Assembly: GCA_951828535.1 (NCBI GenBank)
Contig: OX639990.1
Span: 607,300 to 671,299, forward strand
DNA length: 64,000 nt
From: an uncultured Candidatus Entotheonella sp.
Lineage (GTDB): Bacteria > Tectomicrobia > Entotheonellia > Entotheonellales > Entotheonellaceae
Direction of reading: 5' to 3'
The notes below the pieces were generated by a model that saw only the letters and a list, made by a program, of their open reading frames with translations, did not search any database and had not been told where the DNA came from. Positions 1-9,309 of this stretch are shown here, in pieces (positions within the stretch are counted from its first letter, which is position 1; the number at the start of each line of letters is the position of its first letter). A program made the position numbers and the translations under genes.

Positions 1-224
1 CGCCAAGAGCATTGACGCACTCATCCCGCGGCGCCCACGACTTGCACGTCCACCTGCTGGCCGCCATTCCCAACGCCAACCACCTCGAAATCCACGGCTT
101 CGGCGTTGAGCCTTACGTGGAGGTGCCTCTGCCCATCGTCAACGGCATGGCCCGCGCCCCGGAACGCCCAGCCCACAGCGTCGATTTCATCTGGGAAAAA
201 CTGGAGCCGCATCGGCTCGGTTGA
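1..224 (+). CDS. Mandelate racemase/muconate-lactonizing-type enzyme, C-terminal fragment (cut by window edge)
   Basis: The frame is open to the first base of the window, so only about the last 73 residues are visible. They read like the end of the capping/barrel region of enolase-superfamily acid-sugar dehydratases or racemases: a GAHDLHVHLLAAIPNANHLE stretch followed by HGFG and a closing GHGV-like segment with a final W-E-x-L-E. The Mg-binding and catalytic Lys/His residues lie outside the window, so substrate cannot be inferred. The next 500 bases hold no clear partner gene. Confidence 0.7.
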   Translation, partial: PRALTHSSRGAHDLHVHLLAAIPNANHLEIHGFGVEPYVEVPLPIVNGMARAPERPAHSVDFIWEKLEPHRLG

Positions 225-751
225 GTTAACGGCTGTGAACAGAGTCCTGCTAAGGGGAGGGCGTCGCACCGACAATACCTCCTTCCCCGAGCAACTTTGT
301 GAAAAGGGGCCTCTCGCTCACCATATTCTGTTGCCGTGTCGTCTTTCCAGTTTTTGGCGCCCACCTCGTCTCGCCTGCAATACGCTGTCACCGCGGCGGA
401 CCTGGAAGCCATCGACACCCGCCTGCGCATGCCCAAGGCGCACGAAGGGCCTCCTTTCTCGGTTGCGTTGGGCAACACTATTCTGTAACACGAGGTGGAA
501 CCAGCCTTGGCTTTCGCATCTGTTGACGCTTGCCAGATCGCTTGCCGGCAACCGCTGATAACAGTCTCCACAGAGCTGCCTACCTGGCATGAACCCCAGT
601 TCGGGATGTTCGATCCACTCCACCATGTAGAGCGTGCGCTGGCCCCTGCTCGGTGCTGTTTCCGGCCTGCTGCTCGTGGTGGGACGTTTTTGTGGTGCCG
701 GGTGAAAAGGAGTGCCCTGGCGAGTTCGTGTTCTTGCCAGGGCATTCGTGC
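225..751. other. Intergenic stretch with possible gene debris
   Basis: No confident gene. A 50-codon frame with a GTG start at 336 and a stop at 486-488 has plausible protein character (it contains VTAADLEAID and a GNTIL end). The same frame continues as readable sequence past the TAA to about 590, which may be a stop-interrupted remnant. I do not recognise it. No tRNA or attachment site was seen, although a recombinase follows. Confidence 0.3.
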
Positions 752-1399
752 ATGGAGAAGCGGTCTTGCGGGCCTCGGCCATGGCGGAAGCCGCTCGTGC
801 CCAGAAGACAAAATGTAAAAAGTGAGGATGTCTGGCTGACGGACAGGCATGACCGCGCCCGCAACTTCCTAAGCGATGCCGAAATGGATGCCCTCCTTGA
901 AGCGGCCAGGAAAGACCGTCATGGAGTCCGGGATTTTCTGCTGTTGCTCATGATGTGTCGCCACGGCTTGCGCCTCAGCGAAGCCGTCCGCATGCGACGC
1001 CAGGACCTGAACCTCAAACGCGCCTGGGTGTGGATTCGGCTCCTCAAAAGTGGCCTGTCTGTGGAACATCCGATTGCCTGCGATGAACTGCGGGCGATCA
1101 AGCGCTACCTGCACACGCGCCACGACGCGTTGCCGTGGCTGTTTCTGTCTGAGCACGGGCAGCCGATGACCCGACAATTGGTCAACTACCTCATTGGCGC
1201 GCTGCCCGGCGTGCCGGACTCGGTGCGCCTATCCCCACATGCTGCGGCATTCCTGTGGGTTTTGTCTGCCAATCAAGGCAATGACCTGAGGCTGATCCAG
1301 GACCATTTTGGGCATCGAGACCCCAGACACACGGTTCACTATACGCGTGTCACTGGCGTTCGATTCGAGGGACTGTGGGAGACACCAATCAAAGGGTGA
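752..1399 (+). pseudogene. Tyrosine recombinase/integrase (FimB-like), active-site block out of frame
   Basis: A 215-residue catalytic-domain-only tyrosine recombinase. Visible are the first arginine block CRHGLRLSEA (Arg about 74), a K-containing beta strand (RLLKSG), LIQDHFGHRDPRHTVHY with the GH motif, and a nucleophile Tyr near residue 197 followed by RFEGLW, as in compact FimB/IntI-type enzymes. The expected HxLRH box is absent from the open frame, but bases 1236-1262 encode HMLRHSCGF in the +1 frame. A single-base gain upstream and a single-base loss near 1268 restore the frame. It is therefore either inactivated by paired indels or carries sequencing errors. The ATG at 752 is a guess; an upstream in-frame start exists at 653. 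Confidence 0.75.
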
Positions 1400-1488
1400 G
1401 TCAGAGTGCTCGGCGGCGGCGAGCACCGTCAATTTGGCACTCTATGACAGCTATGTTGTTACTGCGCCAGATTCAATGTCAAACGTTC

Positions 1489-1899
1489 TCATTCAATACG
1501 CGGTTTGTAGTCCTTGAGCACATTCTCGTAACCCGGGGCCTCGACCGTCGCGGTCTTCCGATCACCGGTTTCGACCCCCACGCCGCGGTCGTACTCATTC
1601 GGGTCCTCAATTCCTTTCGACCTCAGGAACCAGAATTTCAAGACCATGAGCATCACCAGCGAAAAAAGGCTCCAGACCGCAGCAACGACCAGAACCATTC
1701 TTCCTGCCGCATCCATAGAACCGCCCTCGAGAGCTGGCACAAACCAGGTCATGACAACGCCCACAACGATTCCAGCAAGGCCAATGGCCAAGCTGAAGCC
1801 GCTTATGACGAAAAGCTCAAGCGTCAAGACCACGACCGCCACCGCCACCCATAAAAGCGGGTTCAGCAGCCAGTCCTGAACCAATTCCTGGCTCATCAC
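1489..1899 (-). CDS. nfeD: NfeD-like membrane protein, partner of the band-7 protein
   Basis: 136 residues. The N-terminal part has about three hydrophobic segments (roughly residues 12-32, 36-56 and 66-90, including LTLELFVISGFSLAIGLAGI). A short soluble C-terminal tail with a GDRKTATVEAPG segment resembles the start of the NfeD OB-fold but is shorter than in full-length family members. The start ATG overlaps the stop of the upstream SPFH gene by four bases (ATGA), the usual coupling of nfeD/ybbJ with qmcA/ybbK. The family is thought to act with SPFH proteins in membrane microdomain organisation. Confidence 0.85.
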   Translation of the reverse strand: MMSQELVQDWLLNPLLWVAVAVVVLTLELFVISGFSLAIGLAGIVVGVVMTWFVPALEGGSMDAAGRMVLVVAAVWSLFSLVMLMVLKFWFLRSKGIEDPNEYDRGVGVETGDRKTATVEAPGYENVLKDYKPRIE

Positions 1900-2939
1900 G
1901 CTCCTCCTTCCTTACCTTCTGTCTCCGAAACCTCAGCAACGTCTCCTTCCGCTATCAGCGCTCCCTGAGCACCGGCAAAAGCGCCAAAGCCTAAGCCCTC
2001 AACCACCGCAGTCAGGCTTCCCAGCATCTTGGTCACGTCAGTCGGCAACACCAAGACCTTGGCACCACGGCTCGCTGCCAACTGCTCCATCGCACTTACC
2101 TGACGCTTGCCCAGTTCGAAAAGCGCGGCCACCTCGCCATAGTTTCGTATCGCCGAACCAACGAGCTCAAACTCTTTCGCCTGCGCCGCGGCTACAACCT
2201 CGATTTCCTTTGCCCGCGCCTCAGAAACCAGACCGATTTCCTTGGCCCGCGCTTGTGCGGCCACGACCGTCGCCTCGGATTCCTGGTTCGACTGGTAAAG
2301 GACCGAGTCAGCCTGCAATTTTACGGCGGCAGCACTCCCTTCAGCGCCGGTCACCTGAGCACGCCTCGCACGCTCGGCTTCCACCTGCTGGCGCTGAGCT
2401 TGCTTGGTTTTCTCGTCTAGAACAATGTCTACAATCTCCGTCCGCGTGATCGAAATACCCCACGCTTCCGCTGTTTCGCCTAACGACGCGAGAATTTTGG
2501 AATTGATTTCTTCCCGACTGCCTTGCAGATTGTCGAGCTCCAATCCTGCGCCGATGTTGCGAACGATCGACCCGGTAGCAACCATGATCGCCGCATTGAT
2601 GTCCTCGATACGATAAACCGACAGTTCCGGATCGATTACCCGCCAGTATACGACCGTGACAATATCAACCTCCACATTATCGCTCGAAAACACACTGACG
2701 CTCGACGGGTCCGTCTGGCGCTCGAGCACCGAAATACGGTACGCCACGCGGTCAACAAACGGCACAATGACGTTCAACCCGGGCTTGAGTACCTGTTGAA
2801 ATCGGCCGAAACGCTCAATAACATAGTTCTTCGATTGCGGAACGATGTACACCACCCGCTTGAGCGTCATGAGTCCAATGATGATGACAACAAAAAGCGC
2901 CACGTTCCCGGCATTCAACAACGACTCCGGAAAACCCAT
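1896..2939 (-). CDS. qmcA: SPFH/band 7 (stomatin-like) membrane protein
   Basis: 347 residues. One N-terminal membrane segment (about 10-28) is followed by the SPFH core, including VPQSKNYVIERFGRF and the LERQTDPSSVSVFSSDNV region. An alanine/glutamate-rich helical stretch (about 180-265, with QRQQVEAERARRAQVTGAEG) is typical of stomatin/QmcA oligomers, and a short tail follows. AAAGGAG six bases before the ATG supports the start. It is the first gene of a two-gene operon with nfeD. Family members scaffold membrane domains and protease complexes. Confidence 0.9.
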   Translation of the reverse strand: MGFPESLLNAGNVALFVVIIIGLMTLKRVVYIVPQSKNYVIERFGRFQQVLKPGLNVIVPFVDRVAYRISVLERQTDPSSVSVFSSDNVEVDIVTVVYWRVIDPELSVYRIEDINAAIMVATGSIVRNIGAGLELDNLQGSREEINSKILASLGETAEAWGISITRTEIVDIVLDEKTKQAQRQQVEAERARRAQVTGAEGSAAAVKLQADSVLYQSNQESEATVVAAQARAKEIGLVSEARAKEIEVVAAAQAKEFELVGSAIRNYGEVAALFELGKRQVSAMEQLAASRGAKVLVLPTDVTKMLGSLTAVVEGLGFGAFAGAQGALIAEGDVAEVSETEGKEGGA

Positions 2940-3161
2940 GAGATCTCCTTTACAGATAAATTCCCGATATCTCGGCCGTCGTCCAGACTGTAACCGCTTT
3001 TGCCAATGTCTTCATATCACACCCGATCTTTGTTCTTCTACAAGACTCCAAGTCTTCGGTGTCCGCTTCCTGGTCGTATTCCACTTCCCGAACAACTCAT
3101 GGACGTAGTAACCAGCCACTGGCTAAGTGGCGTCATCGCAAGGTTTGTACCCAGAATGACG
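2940..3161. other. Promoter-side gap of the qmcA-nfeD operon
   Basis: Holds the qmcA ribosome binding site (AAAGGAG, next to the ATG) and AT-richer sequence that presumably carries its promoter. No gene seen. Confidence 0.4.
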
Positions 3162-3418
3162 CTAAGGATTCTGATCTATGTTAACTTGCCAGGGTTCCGA
3201 TTCCGAAGTTTTATTGATTATGCTCTGACGGTCAGCGGTTTCTAAGGTTTGCAGGCAGAAACGCTTGATCGTAGCGAGAATGTCGTTAGCCGATTTGGTT
3301 CAGCGAAACGGCCTGGGTTCCGCATTGACGCTAGCGATGTAGTGCTCCATAGCCGCTTCGAGTTCCTCGGTGCTGCGATGCACGCCACGCCGAAGTTGTT
3401 TGACCGGCCCCCAGGGAG
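3162..3418 (-). pseudogene. IS630-family transposase, C-terminal remnant
   Basis: Read on the minus strand, this gives QLRRGVHRSTEELEAAMEHY, then an IASVNAEPRPF segment, a stop, and TKSANDILATIKRF. This is the hallmark end of IS630/Tc1-mariner-like transposases (RRG-x-F/H-x-S ... NxxPxPFxWTKSAxDIL). The expected WTK tryptophan is a TGA, and the N-terminal two thirds including most of the DDE core are missing. It abuts the IS3 remnant at its right side, so IS3 insertion may have truncated it. Confidence 0.75.
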
Positions 3419-3477
3419 TGGTCCAGCCCGAATGTTAGTTCGTCGTCAGTGTCGGCTCCAATGAATACCTGACAGGG

Positions 3478-4366
3478 CTTGATCGAACACCCCGGATTGG
3501 CCACAAACCACCAAGCTGCCCAAGTGGCCGGCCAGCCATCGCCGGCACCACGACCTTCGGCGCCGGTGCCCGGTAGCCAGGCGAGGTATGCGGTCTTACC
3601 CTGTTGTAGTGCCGCCGCCAGCTCTCAATCACAACCTGTGCCTGCCGCAGCGTATAGAACGTCTCGCCATTGAGCAGTTCGTCACGCAACCGCGCATTGA
3701 AACTCTCGACATAGCCGTTCTCCCACGGACTGCCGGGCGCGATGCAGGTTGTCCTGGCGCCGAGCGCAGCGATCCATTCTTGCACAGCCTCGGCGATGAA
3801 TTCCCGGCCAGTGTCGGAGCGGATGTACCTTGGCACACCGTGCAGGAATGAACAACTCCGCCGGCATCTTGGGTGACATCGACGGACTTGAGGCGGCGCG
3901 CCACCCGGATGGCGAGGCATTCGCGCGTGAACTCATCGACCGTGTTAAGCATCCGGTACTTACGCCCGTCATGGGTGCGGTCCCGGGCGAAATCATAGTT
4001 CCAGACGTGGTTTGCATGCTCGGCCCGTAAGCGCGCAGGAGCCGTCGGCGAGCCACAGGCGCCGACGTTTCGGTTGTTTGACAGGCACCTTGAGTCCCGC
4101 ACGCCGCCAGATGCGCTCGACCCGCTTGTCGTTGACCACCCAGCCGGCCTCAACACGTAGCGACTCAGCAACCTTGCGATAACCGTAGCAACTGTGGTGT
4201 CGAGCCAGCGTGATGATGTTTTCGGTCAGCCGGGCCTCGTCCTCGCGACCCTGCGGCGTCTTGCGCTGCGTCTAACGGTGCTGTCCGAGTGCTCGGCAGG
4301 CACGGCGCTCCGAGACGCCCAGTTTATCTCGGATATGCTCGACGCAAAGACGGCGACGTGCGGGGC
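3478..4366 (-). pseudogene. IS3-type transposase OrfB, interrupted
   Basis: The retroviral-integrase-like DDE transposase is readable in pieces. From 4366 downwards comes GKLLSPARRRLCVEHIRDKL, then an in-frame TAG at 4272-4274 (where Ser is expected after GQHR), then a SCYGYRKVAESLRVEAGW segment. A shifted frame carries WNYDFA (first Asp), and a further shift carries YIRSDTGREF (second Asp) and ENGYVESFNARLRDELLNGE (catalytic Glu), ending in RVRPHTSPGYRAPAP. At least one nonsense codon and two frameshifts make it inactive. Confidence 0.85.
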
Positions 4367-4645
4367 TCAGAAGTTTCCCCATGCGGCCTTCTGCAAGATC
4401 ACCTTGTCCAGCGTCAGGTCGGGTACGGCGCGGCGCAGTGGTGGGTTTTCGGCTTCGAGTTCTTTGAGACGTTTAATCTGACTGATCTTCAGGCCGCCGA
4501 ACTCCTGTCGCCAGCGATAATAGGTGACTTCGCTGACGCCGATCTTTCGGATGGCATCGGCAACGCTGCTGCCCTGCGATAGATGCACATCGACTTGGCG
4601 GAGCTTTGCTACGATCTCTTCGGGCTTGTATCGTTTCTCTGGCAT
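4367..4645 (-). CDS. IS3-type transposase OrfA (helix-turn-helix)
   Basis: 92 residues starting MPEKRYKPEEIVAKLRQVDV, with the HTH_Tnp_1 fold (GVSEVTYYRWRQEFGGLK) and a leucine-zipper-like LKELEAEN...LRRAV tail, typical of IS407-group OrfA. It normally acts with the OrfAB fusion made by frameshifting. Since orfB is broken, it can at most bind ends. ATG at 4643-4645. Confidence 0.9.
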   Translation of the reverse strand: MPEKRYKPEEIVAKLRQVDVHLSQGSSVADAIRKIGVSEVTYYRWRQEFGGLKISQIKRLKELEAENPPLRRAVPDLTLDKVILQKAAWGNF

Positions 4646-4683
4646 GATGGTCCTCCTGTCTGTTCATCAGATAACATCAGGAT

Positions 4684-4710
4684 GGACCACTTCAAGGGGG
4701 GTGGGTCAGA
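4684..4710 (-). repeat. Terminal inverted repeat of the IS3-type element (right end)
   Basis: On the minus strand it begins TCTGACCCACCCCCCTTGAA. Nineteen of twenty bases from CTGACCC onward recur at 29581-29600, so this is a mobile-element end present more than once in the window. Confidence 0.6.
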
Positions 4711-4974
4711 TCGATATAACAATAGTGACCGGATGCCTCGTTTTCGGCATCTTCGCCGCCTGTGCCAGGGAACGAAAGGCCGAAGTCCGCCTCTTCAAGC
4801 TGCGATGCAAAGTCGACACATCCGTTGCCACCGAGAATCCGTGTCAAACTTGTCACGCTTTACCGCCATGTTGGGCTGAGAAGCAAGCTGCGCGGGCACG
4901 GAAAGCGTATCCTTACGCTTAGGGTATTAAATCGCCCTCTCCCGCAAACGACCTCGAAATGGACTCAGGGCAGG
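4711..4974. other. Gap right of the IS3 element
   Basis: No recognisable gene. A short plus-strand frame reads ITIVTGCLVFGIFAACARER, which could be a membrane-anchored fragment, but start and end are unclear. Confidence 0.25.
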
Positions 4975-5145
4975 ATGAGGGGGAACTGGCCGAAACATCG
5001 CCGCCGGCCGATACTATTGCAACGGCAGCGAGGCCGACCACTACGGATAGACGACCTTGAAGGTCATTCGCGGCTCATGCTGGCACGAGAGTTTGGGGAG
5101 ACGGAGATTAAGGTGTGCTGGCTGCCGATTGGTGATGCCGATTGA
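4975..5145 (+). CDS. Small ORF with ParB-like box, possibly degenerate
   Basis: About 56 residues. The readable part is the C-terminal half, DLEGHSRLMLAREFGETEIK followed by VCWLPIGDAD. The pattern (D/E)G-H-x-R-L-x-x-A-x-E-x-G is the box II-type motif of ParB/Srx-fold proteins. The protein at 5311-5724 ends with a similar block (LDGAHRLSTAFEFGE ... VIGDAD), so the two are probably distant duplicates. The N-terminus is arginine-rich and doubtful, and there is no strong ribosome binding site at the chosen ATG. Confidence 0.4.
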   Translation: MRGNWPKHRRRPILLQRQRGRPLRIDDLEGHSRLMLAREFGETEIKVCWLPIGDAD

Positions 5146-5174
5146 GATGCAGGACGCAATGAGAAGGTGAAGCA

Positions 5175-5333
5175 ATGAAGATTCGAGTCGTCAAAATTCG
5201 AGACTTGCCGAGGATGCCACAGTATAGCGGCGCAACATCCTGTGCGGAAGCGATTGCAGCGCCGAGTGCTGACGGCAGGGTGATTGCCGCATCGAGGAGG
5301 GCAACCTGTTATGCGACCATGGGCCGACCTTGA
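5175..5333 (+). CDS. Small hypothetical protein (52 aa)
   Basis: Starts MKIRVVKIRDLPRMPQYSGA behind a good ribosome binding site (GAGAAGGTGA, four bases before the ATG). It ends inside the next gene, overlapping it by 23 bases, so the two are probably translationally coupled. No family recognised. The first fifteen residues have the look of a ParB N-terminal strand (xIxVxxIRDLP), which fits the ParB-like box in its neighbours. Confidence 0.45.
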   Translation: MKIRVVKIRDLPRMPQYSGATSCAEAIAAPSADGRVIAASRRATCYATMGRP

Positions 5334-5724
5334 ACGCACGATCGAGGGGTGGGAAGCTGGTGGCATTCCGACTCCCGACGAACGCCGCCGCGTTCGGAAG
5401 TGTTCCATGAATCAGCACGGCGGGGAATTATTTGCGAGGGGATGGAGGGCAGTTCTTGAACGCTTGCCAGCGCAGCGCGTCCTACTGAGAGACCTGGACG
5501 CCCCGCTTCTCAAATTCTTGCGTTCCCCGAAACTGGCCGTCGTCCGGGCGGACTGGCAAACAAAATACCGTTACCTGCCCATCCTGCTGCTAAAGGTGGG
5601 GTTACACGGATATGAGCGCCTCGACGGTGCGCATAGATTGAGTACCGCCTTTGAATTTGGGGAGCCTTCAATCTTGGCTGTGGTGATTGGTGATGCCGAC
5701 CTGCTGAAAACCCGAACACGATGA
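5311..5724 (+). CDS. Hypothetical protein with ParB/Srx-like C-terminal box
   Basis: 137 residues from the ATG at 5311, with GAGGAGGG about nine bases upstream. The N-terminal half starts MRPWADLERTIEGWEAGGIP and is unrecognised. The C-terminal part has YRYLPILLLK followed by YERLDGAHRLSTAFEFGE and VVIGDAD, matching the ParB-superfamily pattern (I/L)DGxHRLxAxxExG. Family members bind nucleotides (CTP or ATP); whether this short protein does is unknown. Its stop lies 13 bases before the GTG proposed for the desaturase, so co-transcription is possible. Confidence 0.55.
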   Translation: MRPWADLERTIEGWEAGGIPTPDERRRVRKCSMNQHGGELFARGWRAVLERLPAQRVLLRDLDAPLLKFLRSPKLAVVRADWQTKYRYLPILLLKVGLHGYERLDGAHRLSTAFEFGEPSILAVVIGDADLLKTRTR

Positions 5725-5737
5725 CGGAGGTCGTCTT

Positions 5738-6997
5738 GTGGTAACTGGACGCGCTCGCCGAGGTCGGCGATACGCCGAAAATGAGAATACCGGCAGAAAT
5801 CCGGTACATCATCCCCCATGCTCACAAATGGGTCTCTATACCTCCAAACTTTTTTCTCCCACCGGGCGCAAGCCGCCTGAAAAAACGGCCCCTAAACACC
5901 GCCACCATATGACTGCCAAACATCCCCCGGAAAAGGACGTACAACCCGCTGCCAGCCCCGCAAGAATGCCACCAGCGGACAGTTCGATAGGAGGGGCGTT
6001 AGCGCCCTACCAGTGTTCGAGCCGGCGCCACGCAATCTGCCAGATCCTCACCTCGGTACTGCCCTACGCCATGTGCTGGTACCTGATGTTCCATAGCCTG
6101 CAGTACGGCTACTGGCTGACGTGCTTGCTGGCCGTGCCGGCCGCCGGCTTTTACCTGCGGTCGTTCATGATCCTGCACGATTGCGCGCACGGGTCGTTCT
6201 TTTCCTCGCGCAGGGCGAATAACGTGCTGGGGTTCGTGCTCGGCGTGCTGACGCTGGCGCCCTTCGCCCTGTGGCGCAAAACGCACCTAATCCACCATGC
6301 CACCTCCGGCGACCTCAATCGCAGATGGCGCGGCGATGTCAAAACCTTGACCGTCAGGGAGTACGCCGCGCTCCCCAAGACACGCCAGCGTCTGTACCGT
6401 CTTTATCGGCACCCGCTGTTCATGTTTGGCATTGGCGTTTTCCTGCTTTTTCTGGTGTTCCACCGCTTTCCATGGAGGATCCCGCCGGATTGGAAGCGCG
6501 AGTGGCGCAGCACCCATCTGACGAATGCCATGCTGGCGCTGGTCGCCGTTGTGATGGCGTTCACCATCGGTTTCACCTCCTTTCTGATGATCCTGGTCCC
6601 CATCATGCTGATTGCGTCGTGTTGCGGAGGCTTGTTGTTTTACGTGCAGCACCAATTTGAGGACACCTATTGGCGCCCGCACGACGAGTGGAATTTCCAC
6701 CAAGCGGCCCTGCTGGGAAGCAGCTATCTCGAGTTGCCCCGTCTTCTGCAGTGGTTCAGCGCCAATATCGGCTTTCACCACATCCACCATCTGAGCGCGC
6801 GCATTCCCAATTACAACCTCGAGGCCTGCTTTCGAGGCATCCCACAGTTGCAACATCCGCCGCGCATAAAACTCGGGCAATGTTGGCGCCTGGCGTCACT
6901 CAAGTTATGGCATGAGGAGCAACAACGACTGGTGGGCTTCAAAACGGCACGGCAGAACAGGGCAAGACGGCCTGGCAAGCCTCTTCAGCCTGCCTGA
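5738..6997 (+). CDS. Membrane fatty-acid desaturase
   Basis: Acyl-lipid desaturase of the membrane di-iron family. The three His boxes are present: HDCAH (about residue 147), HLIHH (about 184) and HHIHH (about 346). They are separated by hydrophobic hairpins around residues 104-130, 155-180, 224-245 and 264-300. The order and the QHQFEDTYW segment before box 3 resemble delta-12/omega-type enzymes. The start is uncertain: GTG at 5738 has a good GGAGG, but family members usually begin nearer the ATG at 5911 (362 residues). The long basic N-terminus is otherwise unusual. It probably modifies membrane lipids using O2 and an electron donor encoded elsewhere. Confidence 0.85.
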   Translation: MVTGRARRGRRYAENENTGRNPVHHPPCSQMGLYTSKLFSPTGRKPPEKTAPKHRHHMTAKHPPEKDVQPAASPARMPPADSSIGGALAPYQCSSRRHAICQILTSVLPYAMCWYLMFHSLQYGYWLTCLLAVPAAGFYLRSFMILHDCAHGSFFSSRRANNVLGFVLGVLTLAPFALWRKTHLIHHATSGDLNRRWRGDVKTLTVREYAALPKTRQRLYRLYRHPLFMFGIGVFLLFLVFHRFPWRIPPDWKREWRSTHLTNAMLALVAVVMAFTIGFTSFLMILVPIMLIASCCGGLLFYVQHQFEDTYWRPHDEWNFHQAALLGSSYLELPRLLQWFSANIGFHHIHHLSARIPNYNLEACFRGIPQLQHPPRIKLGQCWRLASLKLWHEEQQRLVGFKTARQNRARRPGKPLQPA

Positions 6998-7170
6998 AAT
7001 GTCCGGCAGGCTTATCTGCGCCATGAGCCGTGCTGAGCCATCACTCGCCATGCGAAAACCGCCATGATCAATTGTTCGTATGGCGATTTCCATTCGAAAC
7101 GACAAGCGGCAGGGTGAGTGGACGAAATGGGCGGCTTTGTTGATAGCTGGCCTTGCGGTTGATAGACAGC

Positions 7171-8208
7171 TTAGGTGGTCCTTGCGACTTCTTCCACACC
7201 TATGAGCTGCAACTCGTGGGCGCGGTGACAGCGCGCAAAATGCTGCGGTGCGACCTCTTCCCACGTCGGCGCCTGCGTACGGCAAACCTCAACTGCATGT
7301 GGACAACGGGGGTGAAAGTAACACCCGGAGGGCGGTTCGGCGGGGTTGGCCACCTCGCCTTGCAGGACAATGCGCCGTGTACGCTGGCGCGGATCGGGCT
7401 CAGGCACGGCGGAAAGCAGGGCATCCGTGTAAGGGTGTTTGGGAGCCATGAAAAGCTGCTCAGTGGGTGCTAACTCGACCATCTGCCCAACATACATGAC
7501 GGCCACCCGGTCGCTGATATGCTTCACCACACTCAGGTCATGCGCCACAAAAAGGTAGGTCAGCCGCAGCTCCGTTTGCAGGTCAAGCAACAAGTTGAGA
7601 ATTTGCGCTTGCACAGAGACGTCCAACGCCGATACCGGCTCGTCGGCGATCACCAGGCGCGGATGCAGCGCAAAAGCGCGGGCAATGCCGATGCGTTGGC
7701 GTTCGCCACCACTGAAGGCGTGCGGGAAGCGCCGCATGTATTCCGCCCGCAGCCCGACCAGACGCAGGAGTTCGGCCACCCGCGCTTCGCGTTCACGGCG
7801 GTTCTTCATGCCATGTACCCGTAAAGGCTCGCCCACAATGTCGAGCAGGGTCATGCGCGGGTTGAGAGACGTAAAGGGGTCTTGGAAGACCATCTGCATT
7901 TCTCGTCGGAGGGCCCGCAACTCGGTTTTGTCCAAAGTGGCCACGTCGACGACCGCGCCCGCCTCCGTGCGGAACAAGATTTGTCCCTGGGTTGGCTTCA
8001 GCGCTTGCAAAATACAGCGTGCGGTAGTGGTCTTGCCGCAACCGCTCTCCCCCACGAGCCCGAGCGTTTCCCCTTCATTGAGGGTGAAGCTCACCCCATC
8101 AACGGCCCGAACATGCCCCACGGTCCGCTTCCAAAAACCCTTACGAATCGGGAATAGCTTCTGCAGGCCTCTGACGTCCAACAAGGCCTCGCCGTTCTCC
8201 GCACTCAC
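7171..8208 (-). CDS. oppF: Peptide ABC transporter ATP-binding protein (OppF/DppF type)
   Basis: Walker [10 protein letters not shown], signature [15 protein letters not shown], Walker [14 protein letters not shown] and switch His (VAHDLSVV) are intact. The C-terminal oligopeptide-transporter domain contains [15 protein letters not shown], a Cys set that in OppD/F-type proteins can hold an Fe-S cluster. I chose the GTG at 8208 because GAGGAGGCG lies just before it and it follows the oppD stop by 29 bases. A longer reading to 8268 would overlap oppD. Last gene of the five-gene opp operon. Confidence 0.9.
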   Translation of the reverse strand: MSAENGEALLDVRGLQKLFPIRKGFWKRTVGHVRAVDGVSFTLNEGETLGLVGESGCGKTTTARCILQALKPTQGQILFRTEAGAVVDVATLDKTELRALRREMQMVFQDPFTSLNPRMTLLDIVGEPLRVHGMKNRREREARVAELLRLVGLRAEYMRRFPHAFSGGERQRIGIARAFALHPRLVIADEPVSALDVSVQAQILNLLLDLQTELRLTYLFVAHDLSVVKHISDRVAVMYVGQMVELAPTEQLFMAPKHPYTDALLSAVPEPDPRQRTRRIVLQGEVANPAEPPSGCYFHPRCPHAVEVCRTQAPTWEEVAPQHFARCHRAHELQLIGVEEVARTT

Positions 8209-8237
8209 ATCCGCCTCCTCAACGTTCTGCACACGCA

Positions 8238-9293
8238 CTATGAGCGCTCCTCGTGGTAAAGCGCACAACTCACGTCATGTTGCTCGCCGATTGGCAACAG
8301 GCTTGGCGCCTGCAGGTCACAGACACCTGGTATGAACGACTCGCAGCGTGGGTGAAACGGACACCCGGTCGGACGGTTGTACGGATGCGGCACGGACCCG
8401 GCGACAGATGCCAGGCGCTCTCGCGAGCGGATATGGGGAATCGAGCGTAACAGGGCTTGCGTGTAGGGATGCTTGGGCGCATGGAAGAGTTCGTCAACCG
8501 GTGCGTGCTCGACAACGCGTCCGAGATACATCACGACGACATCATCCGCCATTTCAGCGATGACTCCGAGGTCATGGGTAATGAGCATGATGGCCATACC
8601 GTATTCTTGTTGCAGGTGGCGCAAGAGATCCAGAATCTGCGCCTGGGTTGTGACATCCAGCGCCGTGGTTGGCTCGTCGGCGATAAGCAGGCTGGGGTTA
8701 CACACCAAGGCCATGGCGATCATGGCGCGTTGACGCAAGCCACCGCTCAATTGATACGCGTAGGCGTCGAGACGCTGCTCAGGGAGCGGAATGCCAACGT
8801 GACGGAACACCTCGATGGCGCGTGCCCGTGCCTGCCGTTTGCCTATCTTTTGGTGCAACAGGATGGCTTCGACAATCTGATTGCCTATCGTATGGACCGG
8901 ACTGAACGATGACATCGGTTCTTGGAAGACGAGGGCGATTTCAGCGCCACGGATCGCCCGCATATCATCGCTGTTGGCATCGAGTTGCGTCAGGTCGATC
9001 ATGCTGTCTGGCGACATGGCCGACGCTTTCCGGCGGCGAAACAGGATCTCCCCGGCGACAATACGCCCGGGGCGGTCAACAATTCGCAAGATCGAACGGG
9101 CCGTCACGCTCTTCCCACAGCCGCTTTCCCCCACAATGCCGAGCGTGCGGCCGGGGTGGAGATCGAAGCTGACGCCATCGACGGCCTTGACCGTCCCTTC
9201 TTCCTGAGGGAAGTACGTGTGTAGATTGTGGACGGAAAGAAGGGGAGGGCCAAAGGAACGAAGGGCAAGAGGGGTGTTGGCATCATCCGTCAT
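8238..9293 (-). CDS. oppD: Peptide ABC transporter ATP-binding protein (OppD/DppD type)
   Basis: About 351 residues from the ATG at 9293. Walker [11 protein letters not shown], signature [15 protein letters not shown] and Walker [19 protein letters not shown], then the OppD_C region with [11 protein letters not shown]. It powers uptake with OppF as heterodimer partner. A longer frame to 9347 overlaps oppC and its extra residues are not family-like. Spacing to oppC is 16 bases. Confidence 0.9.
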   Translation of the reverse strand: MTDDANTPLALRSFGPPLLSVHNLHTYFPQEEGTVKAVDGVSFDLHPGRTLGIVGESGCGKSVTARSILRIVDRPGRIVAGEILFRRRKASAMSPDSMIDLTQLDANSDDMRAIRGAEIALVFQEPMSSFSPVHTIGNQIVEAILLHQKIGKRQARARAIEVFRHVGIPLPEQRLDAYAYQLSGGLRQRAMIAMALVCNPSLLIADEPTTALDVTTQAQILDLLRHLQQEYGMAIMLITHDLGVIAEMADDVVVMYLGRVVEHAPVDELFHAPKHPYTQALLRSIPHIRSRERLASVAGSVPHPYNRPTGCPFHPRCESFIPGVCDLQAPSLLPIGEQHDVSCALYHEERS

Positions 9294-9309
9294 GAAAATA
9301 TCCCATCCT

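Larger units (their letters stand above)
3440..4710 (-). mobile_element. IS3-family (IS407 group) element, decayed
   Basis: An orfA plus a broken orfB on the minus strand and one recognisable terminal repeat at the right end (4684-4710). The left end is not identifiable by eye, so the left boundary is approximate. The element lies directly next to an IS630 remnant, which makes a nested or adjacent insertion hot spot. Confidence 0.75.

Noticed and set aside
3305-3322. In-frame TGA within the IS630 fragment, considered as selenocysteine
   Set aside because: It replaces the Trp of the WTKSA motif in a truncated element and is plainly a nonsense mutation.
8208-8268. Longer start for oppF
   Set aside because: It would overlap oppD and ignores the well-placed GAGGAGG before the GTG at 8208.
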